Source of the DNA: Hirudo medicinalis
Taxonomy: Eukaryota; Annelida; Clitellata; Hirudinida; Hirudinidae
Assembly (NCBI GenBank): GCA_011800805.1
Contig: MPNW01000283.1
Span: 35,880 to 99,879 of the forward strand
Length of the DNA: 64,000 nucleotides
Direction of reading: 5' to 3'
How positions within the stretch are numbered: the stretch's first letter is position 1; every line of letters begins with the position of its first letter. Shown here piece by piece: positions 56,212 through 64,000 of this stretch. The notes under the pieces were generated by a model. The model was not told where the DNA came from. It ran no database searches and saw only the letters and a list, made by a program, of their open reading frames with translations. Both the position numbers and the translations under genes were made by a program.

Positions 56212-59200
56212 GCCATATTGGATATCCCATTCTCATATCTCGTCATTTCGTTGAAAAACCTAACACTCTCATTGTTAATAATAAGTAATCACGACTAAAC
56301 TTACGAATAATTTGTTATTTATTCATATTAACACGATCATTCATCTCCACAGGATACAACATTGACATTCGTAGCTGGTCTTATGATGGCACTTGCCATA
56401 GAAAATGTTGATTTGCACAGAAGACTAGGTACAGGAATATTAGTCAAAATAGGTGCCACGCCTTCTAGGTACGTGCTGCTGTCACTGGTTGTTTAATATT
56501 CGGACTCACTTAAGACTTTATTGTTACTTTAATATTCATAATTTCTACTCATTAGTAGCTACTTAATTATTCAAAATATCATGTCGCTAAACCATAACCT
56601 GCGTTGACAAATCATCTCCGCTAATGTTTCCTTCAAATTAATAATAATAATAATAATAAATAATAACAAAAATAATTGATAATTCCAACTGACCAATAAT
56701 CATTATTCAGAATTCTGATCGGCTTCATGCTTCCAGCCTGGTTCCTCTCCATGTGGATAAGTAACACAGCAACGACTTCCATGATGATACCAGCTGTTGA
56801 AGCTGTGGCAAATCAACTGAGGCTGGGCATGAAAAAATCAAAACTCACTAAGAATAGGTAAGAATTGAAAGTAAAAAATGAGTTGCTTATAATAAATAAT
56901 TACATGTTATAATTTTTTAGTGATTGCCTTTATTATTTACTGATATTGAATGCACTATTGTTTTTAATATAAATTATATTGACATCCACGATTGGTCATG
57001 GATGGACTATGTGTGGTCACACGAAACTAGATGCAATGACAAATATTTTTTCAAACCATGGCCTGGCTAGCTAGGCATCACGAGCTAGCCATCTATAACT
57101 AGTTTTATTAGATCTTCCAGCGCCGGATGTTGCTGTAAAACTGATTTCTGAGTAAAGGAGGTGGTCTCGGCTGGTCCAGGCTCCTCCTGCGCGTTGACTT
57201 GGTATTGCAGTACAAGCGGGAAAGGTTTTGAAATTAAGCAGGTGACCTGCTAATCCTAATAATCTTGTTGAACGGGCGTTAATATTACACAGTGTGTAAC
57301 ACACACAGGCACAAAACAAGTTTGTAACGGGCTCGTAAAACTAAAAATCATTGCTGGTTGTAAATTCTACGTTTATAACTCATGTTACTATGTTACTATA
57401 TATAGTACATCTTAAATCTCGTAAAATAAACATTCCAGAAATATCTAATAATTATCTTTGCATGTAAAATGTTTGCATTCCTAGCAACATATTTTATTTT
57501 TTAAGACATTTAATTTAGTGAAAACGCTGAAAATTTTAAATTCATATGCTGATATCCATGAACTTGATTGAGTTTATTTAGTTACTAAATCAATATTACT
57601 TATATTATTATTACTTAATAATACTTGCAATTAAGTAATTATGAGCAATAAATTAAGTAATTAAAAAAAATAAATTACTTAATAAACTCTAAAAGGTTTT
57701 TTTTAAATCTCTTAAATGGTTTTTAATTCAGAGATCGTCAAGAAAATGGACTCATGGAATCAATTGGGGACATCATCACTCCCATGAAAGGAGGTGCGTT
57801 GAATTTTACGACTTGTTACGAATATTAACCACTTGACATTCAAGAGGATGCTCATAAACTCTCCTCAGAAATTGTGAAAGCCCTTGAATTACGTAAATTT
57901 TAACATGAACTCTAAAGGAAATTGTCGAAGTTTTAGGGAATAGTAAAATTTTATTAAGTGGTTGAGTTTCGAATTAAGAGTTTCTTAAGAATTTGAAACG
58001 AGTAAGTAAAGAATTTTAGTAAAGAATTCTAATTTCGAGAACATTTGATCAACTCAATATCCCTTGTGATTTTTAATCATATTTTTTGTTCATTTTTTAC
58101 GTCTCTTCGTGAGAATTTATTAATTTATTTATTATTAATGTTATTCTGTCAGCTGTCAGCACCTTTTGAATGTTTTCAAATGCCTCAATATCTTTCAGTA
58201 ATCGTTGCTTCCATACAAAGGTGGTCTGTCAAGAATACTTTTAACATAAAACCGTTCTGATACAAATCATTATTGTTCTGTTTATCTGTATTGGGTTTCC
58301 TCGTAAATGCTTCATTATTTTCTGGATGAACCCTCCTTGAATGGTTTGACCTTTGAACTTGTTAGTTTAATAACATGACGTTCGTCGCTTGTTTCATTGT
58401 AATAAAAAAAACTTAATAACTTAAATGTATCTTCGTTTCATGTTGTGATTCTGATTCGCAGAGGATTTGACACTTTATTAAAATGTTGAGTTGATCTGCA
58501 GATCTTAAGCAAACAAAAAATATTTATTTTTGGCTATCTTGAACCAATTGACTTTTGAAGATGTTGCGAAGATTGTTACGTTGTCACTTGTGCTTGAGGT
58601 TTCCATGTTTAATTCTGTTTTTAGAACAATTCCACAATTTCACAATTCCACAAATCTGTGCTTTAAGGCTCGGTTTTTATGCAAAAAAATGATCGGGGTG
58701 CAAGTCTTTCATTTATTAATATAAATTTTTTATTTACTTAAATTTAATAAAAACTTACAATTTTTATCAAAATTCCTTACATCGATGTAAAAATTGAAGT
58801 TCATAAGGAAATCATGTTACAACTACATTACGTGCATTTGCATTATTCATTTGAAATTGGCCAACACAGAATAATGTAACAAAGGTTTCATTTAATTTTT
58901 ATTTTGAAAAGTATTCCGCTTAAAAACCGCTATTTTTTTTTATAAATGTGTTTCACATTTCAGTAAGAAATTTGGCCTACGACCACAACGATTCCAATCT
59001 CCAATTTGGGTAAGAAGCAAAGTTTTTTTATGTACAAATATTCATAAAATATGTTGAAATTTACTAGATGCTTGTTGTTGGTATTTTGGTGTTTTATTGT
59101 TTTATGACTCTTGTTTTCACTGTCCACTTGGATAAATGGCAATAAGCTATTAGCGGATATTGCTTATAAAAGTGTCCGCTTGTGTAAATACATTAGGAGT

Positions 59201-62200
59201 CAAGTCGCTGTATGACCCTTGCATCACAAGTGTCGATTTGTGTGCTCACTCGGTTGAAATATCTTCACGATAAGATCCTCCTGGCAGCCTCATTTATTCA
59301 AATCATAGTCCTTCGATCTTGGGATTAAAAAGTTGATTACTAACCAAACAGAAACCAAGACGTGATCCAAACAAACAGAAGTCTAAACGGAGACGTTTTC
59401 TCCCACCAATACAATTTCTCTGACCCACTCCATTCCAGCGAGCCAAACAACAACGCAGATGTTTATGCAGTACCTTTGGAAAACTCACAAACAGGCGACA
59501 TTAACAAACGAATATCTTTCCTTGCATTGGATGAAATTGAAATCGTCGAATTGGACAAAGCAGAAGAAAAGAAGCTGCGAAATCTGTCGAGAATGTTAAG
59601 TCTGGCAGTTGCATACTCGTCCAACATCGGAGGAACAGCCACTCTGACAGGATCACCAACGAATCTCCTGGTGGCTGAAACCGCGGGAAGGTTAGGATCA
59701 ATTCGATCATGTGAAGTGCAAATTCATTCGTTCATTCGTTCGTTAGTTCATTAATATGCGTACTTGTTGCATGATCAGGTAATTCTTATTTAAAAAGTTT
59801 TCCTTAAAACAGCATTATGTGATTTAGCAATAGCATAACAACAGAATATAATTTGAATTAAAAAAATTATCAGGATCTACGGTGGTTCTCCCCCTCTGAA
59901 CTATGCAAGTTGGCTGTTTTTTGGATTCCCTCACTCAGTGATTTGTGGATTTATATTATGGGTGTGGCTTCAGTTTTATTTCCTGGGTTGGAGGTGAACA
60001 TAAATACTTTATTTTTTATAAATTACGAAATCCTATCTCAAATGCATACGATGTCATATGACATTAAAATACAATTCTTGCAAATATTTCATTAAGAAAA
60101 TGTAATTTTCACAATAGTTTTTGGAGATATTTTAGGAAATCCTTTTTAAAATAGAAATTATATTTTAGATCATTTACATGCAAACAAGACGAAGATTTTG
60201 CATCTCAAGAAAAAGAGTTGAAGAACATCATGAAAAAAGAATACGAAAAGTTGGGAAAGTTGAAGTGAGTTTTGATGAATTTTGAGCATTTTGAAATTCC
60301 AAATTTTTGAAAAGAAGAAGTTGAATGTGAGTAACTTTGGATGACACTGCATGACATTGCATGTCACTTTGTACTGGATTTTCAGAACTCTGGCCTTTTT
60401 ATTTCGAAACAAGAGATCGTCCCACAATAAGGCAAACAGAAATAAAGAATAAAAATAATGTCCCACAAAAGAAATAAAGAATAGAGAATTGTGAGGGAGT
60501 TATAAAGTTTAAACCCGAATATTGCTGAAACTTAATTTTTCTTTATTTGGTTCAATTTGAACGTTCACAGTGACATTAATTGTTCAATGTGGCCCTTAAT
60601 ATTGAACCTTCTGAAAAGTTTCCATCTCGTGATTTCTTCATTCGTTTCATTTTTACTACTTCAACAACTTCTCAAACCTTAGCGGTTCAAATTTTACAAT
60701 TTTTACAAGTCAATCAGATTAATCAGGCTCTCAGATGTTTAATGTTCACTTTGTTATTCTGTGACAAATAAAAGTTCCTTCCTTCATCATAATTTCAACT
60801 TATTTTTCAGTCTTCAGGGGAGAATTTTTGAAGCATTTTTATTTTGCACAAATGACCACATTTGTCCTTCATATCTGAAGGGCAGGGAAACTATTTCCAC
60901 ATAAAGTTTAAAAATTATTTCCACGAACAAAAGTTGAAGATCGATAAAGCAGAAGTGCTCGCCAAAGATATTACAAGTCGTTGAGAAAGACGCTGACAGA
61001 TAGCGATGATAAATTTTATATTCTTGTGATCATTATATTATTTATTTATGATTATTATGTCATTCAATCATAATCATTATATTATTAAATTATGATCATA
61101 ATATTATACAATCATGAATATTATATTATTCAATTATAATTGTCAAAATTATTCAATTGAACAATACCATAGATGCATGTTTAAAATATTATTACAGGTT
61201 TGGGGAAGTGGCATGCGGAGTGTTGCTGATAGTGATGGTTATTTTGTGGCTCACCAGAGCTCCAGGATTTGTGCCTGGATATGCCCAACTGTTCAAAGAA
61301 GGGTGAGTTCAGGTTTTTTCTTTTAACACGATGGTTTAATATGTAACCATAATTTATGACTATTTTATTATTATATTTTATCATATATTTTTTAAATTTA
61401 TATTAATGTTATATTGTACTATTATTATTATTATTATTGTTGTTGTTGTTGTTGTTATTATTGTTATTATTATTATTATTATTAACATAATTTTTAAATA
61501 AAGAACCAATAACTTTTTGAATTGCGAAACTACTAAGAATATTAATTGTCATCATTCAAGTTACGTCACAGATGCAACTCCTGCCATCTTGATAGCAGTC
61601 ATTCTTTTTGCATTTCCTTCTGAAAAACCGCAGTGGCTCTGCCTCAGAGATAGATCAGGTACCTTTGATCTGCTTCTTAACTATTGATTGGTTGTTAATT
61701 AATTGTACTTCAATGTTATTAGTTTCCATTATTTTTGTTTGGATTTTCGGTTGATATCTTTCAATATAACTTGGTTATACTCAATATGGCTGTTACGGGT
61801 TGTAATAATTACAACTATTAATAATTATAATTATAATTATCACAGCATAATAAATCGAACAAATGTATCCATATTAATGTTCGTAATTGTAAAAATGTTC
61901 GTTAATTTCAGAAAGTGCTAAGAGCGTTCCTGCTTTATTGAATTGGAATCTTGTGAGCACAAAGATGCCTTGGGGACCAATTCTGCTGCTTGGAGGAGGA
62001 TTTGCACTGGCTGAAGGATGCCAAGTGCTTGCTTTTATTCATTATAAAAATTATAAATTTAGACGAGATGAATTTAAAACTTTTACTTTAATTATGTAAA
62101 TAAATTATTTCTGTTTCTATGTAAAATTATGCCTAAGCATGAATAAACTGATATTACCTTTAACCGTTAGATTTGACATTTGCGACTTTCTTGACAGCAA

Positions 62201-63192
62201 TCAGGACTTTCCAAGTTGGTGGGCAACCAGCTGACAGGTCTTGCAAATTTGGACACGTGGGTCATCGCTCTCATCATCACCATCATCATGTCCTTCATCA
62301 CGGAAATCATGTCCAACACTGCTGTCGTTGCTCTCTTCCTTCCTATTTTGGAGGCCATGGTAAGATGACTTAATAATATTTTATTATATCAGATATTATG
62401 TTATATTCTCGAATTTATTATATACTATCTAGTTATCTTTTATTATGAGACATTGTCACGTCATTGTAGGCAATATCACAAAGATGATATCGCCTTATAA
62501 ATTTCATCATGAAGTTAATTACAATTTTTTAATTCGATGGAATTTTAAATGAATATTTTTAATCTACTTTTGCAACTTTTACCTCAACTTTCATAAATTT
62601 TAAAAAAAACTTTGCACCAGGTACAAGCGGAAGTAATTGTTAAATTGTTTTAAATTTCAATCAGACCAGAGACATTGGAATAAACCCTCTCTATCTCATG
62701 ATGCCCGCCGGTATGGCCGCTTCCTATGCATTTATGTTGCCGATAGCAACGCCTCCAAATGCCATCGTGTTTTCGTTTGGCCATCTGAAAGTCATTGACA
62801 TGGTAAGCGGTTGACATAGTAAATGATTGACATGGTAAGCGATTGACATAGTAAATGATTGATGTGGTAAGATGCATGGTTGAATCGATTTCAATTTCGA
62901 CGTAAGGAAGGAGGTACATTTGCTTAATTTGGCTATTGTTATTTGTTAACTTTAAAAAATAAAAGTTAGGTTATAAATTGTTTATTTCAATTAGAAACAT
63001 CTAAGCTATTTGCAAAAGACTTATGCAAGTAAATAATCAAAACAAAATCATTTTCAGGCGAAGGTAGGCTTCGTCATGAACTGCCTGTGCATCCTCGTTG
63101 TTACTCTCGGCATCAACACTTGGGGTGTTCCTCTGTTTAATCTCCACGAAACACCATGGAACAACACCATGGTAACGAAGGCCCCTGTGTAA
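54851..63192 (+). CDS. SLC13-family sodium/dicarboxylate (or sulfate) cotransporter
   Basis: Exons: 54851-54955, 55560-55709, 56353-56468, 56711-56857, 57732-57793, 58964-59009, 59352-59690, 59874-59993, 60169-60264, 61198-61302, 61561-61658, 61912-62024, 62198-62359, 62665-62802, 63058-63192; 643 residues, all phases consistent. SLC13 proteins are multi-pass plasma-membrane transporters that import citrate, succinate or sulfate with sodium. The family landmarks are present in order: AIFWITEALPLPVTALIP, the first SNT motif (MWISNTATTSMMIPA), a hydrophilic loop of about 100 residues, the signature SSNIGGTATLTGSPTNL, LLLGGGFALAEGCQ, the second SNT motif (EIMSNTAVVALFLPIL) and LPIATPPNAIVFSFG. 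The C-terminus INTWGVPLFNLHETPWNNTM offers a glycosylation site (NNT). Length matches animal SLC13 members (about 570-640). The substrate cannot be fixed from sequence. The donor of exon 14 lies in a small tandem repeat. Candidate poly(A) signals lie at 63505-63510 and 63780-63785. Confidence 0.94.
55187..55293 (+). repeat. 55-bp direct tandem duplication in SLC13 intron 1
   Basis: A unit starting AAACTCATAATATGATAATA occurs at 55187 and again at 55242, almost identical through AATAATGTCAC. Confidence 0.85.
55830..56215 (+). repeat. SINE-like dispersed repeat with (ATT)n tail in SLC13 intron 2
   Basis: It starts with ACCATTTATATAGCGC (shared with 28625) and a GC-richer body around 55846-55965. 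It ends with CTCTGACG, GGCGCAATACAAATTAGCTA and a long ACT/ATT microsatellite (56150-56212). A second copy of the 3' end (CTCTGACGC, GGCGCATTATAAATTAACTA, ATT run) lies at 42672-42733. A GC-rich body with a simple-repeat tail suggests a short retroelement. Confidence 0.5.
62794..62874 (+). repeat. 32-bp tandem repeat spanning the exon 14 splice donor of SLC13
   Basis: ATTGACATGGTAAGC at the real donor (exon end 62802) recurs about 32 bases later, with ATTGACATAGTAAAT half-units between and a third, diverged copy (ATTGATGTGGTAAGA). The repeat therefore carries several copies of the 5' splice site. Confidence 0.75.
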
Positions 63193-64000
63193 AACTCAAC
63201 AAATGAGACTAATTTTGTTTTTCTCATTTTCATTGTGATTTTCATTGACCATTCATTATTTCACCATTCGTTCTCACCATTAAATTCCCCAAACTGGGGA
63301 ATACTGTTCTCAACCTAGGAGGATTTGTGACTGAGGGTAATCATCCTATCTAGTTTTCATAAATGCAAATTATAAGAGCTGTTAATTAGAATTTGAATAG
63401 TCTTTCTCTTTTCATTCGTAAATATTTCCGCTTCTTTGTCGACAGGACAAAGTTTTCATTCTTATTTCTGTAGTCACAAGAACTGGATTTGAAGTGAACT
63501 TGTTAATAAAATACCGACTTTGTTTCATGAACTTCGTAAGGATTCACTTGAAGCAATTTGAAAGACAACGTTAAGCACTACTAACTCGTTGAACGTTACT
63601 GACTGATTTGTTGAAACATCTGTGCAAGTTTTGCACGATTTTTGTCATTTATAGTTTATTAACATATAAATTTTAGAGAATTTTTCAAAACTTTGTGCAG
63701 AAACAGTTGTAATCATTATTCAGAATTGATTGTCACCAAATGTATCATCAAAGTGATTCTCATAACAGAGTTTTCTTTCAATAAAAAAATGTTACTTTTC
63801 TTGATGAACGGTTTAAATGCGGTTATTAAATTCAGTCTCAACTGCATCCGTGGATCACTTGGTGGTTTCATTTATGATGTTTTAACTCCTTATTATTTTT
63901 AATTTGTGTGTCTTGATATTGAAATGCCTTCTTGCGAATGTGACTCATCATCGGCAACAAATGATTTAATCATTAAATATTCCACTTTAGGACGAACATT
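63193..64000. other. 3' flank of the SLC13 gene
   Basis: AT-rich DNA with candidate polyadenylation signals (63505-63510, 63780-63785). No other gene is supported before the window ends. Confidence 0.45.

Overview
The window comes from the nuclear genome of an invertebrate animal. It is AT-rich and intron-rich, with GT-AG introns of tens to thousands of bases, metazoan-specific gene families (ErbB-like receptors, a SMOC-type matricellular protein, a Src-family kinase), and debris of LINE, Tc1/mariner and inverted-repeat DNA elements. I cannot name the phylum from sequence alone. All exon models below were built by reading splice sites, phases and homology by eye. Every gene except the Src-family gene closes to a multiple of three over its full model.

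Layout: (1) 728-1552, minus: intronless TFIIE beta subunit. (2) 3636-17028, plus: full ErbB/EGFR-type receptor in about 32 exons, with signal peptide, L1, furin-like CR1, L2, CR2, TM, kinase domain and tyrosine-rich tail. Its kinase has HRN instead of HRD and DAM instead of DFG, so it looks like a pseudokinase. A LINE fragment and a 1.08-kb inverted-repeat element sit in its introns. (3) 18.0-19.75 kb: 5'-truncated LINE whose 3' region carries an 18-bp minisatellite. (4) 20313-25354, minus: SMOC-like secreted protein with two thyroglobulin type-1 / EF-hand (EC) module pairs. (5) 25.4-32.2 kb: intergenic, with a dead Tc1-like transposase and an assembly gap flanked by two identical 125-bp sequences. 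(6) 32267-39343, plus: Src-family kinase (MGSC N-terminus, SH3, SH2, kinase, C-terminal tyrosine) with one apparent 1-base frameshift in SH2. (7) 43366-51430, minus: second ErbB-like gene, sharing intron positions and close sequence with gene 2, but encoding only the ectodomain. I find no TM or kinase exon between its end and the Src-family gene. (8) 54851-63192, plus: complete SLC13-type sodium/dicarboxylate (or sulfate) cotransporter, 15 exons.

The most interesting signal is the receptor pair. It consists of an ErbB-like pseudokinase receptor and an inverted, ectodomain-only paralogue that could act as a decoy or secreted ligand-binding protein. The two lie on either side of a Src-family kinase and a SMOC-like extracellular protein. 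The proteins are known from their families to work in growth-factor signalling, but a functional link between these neighbours is only an inference.
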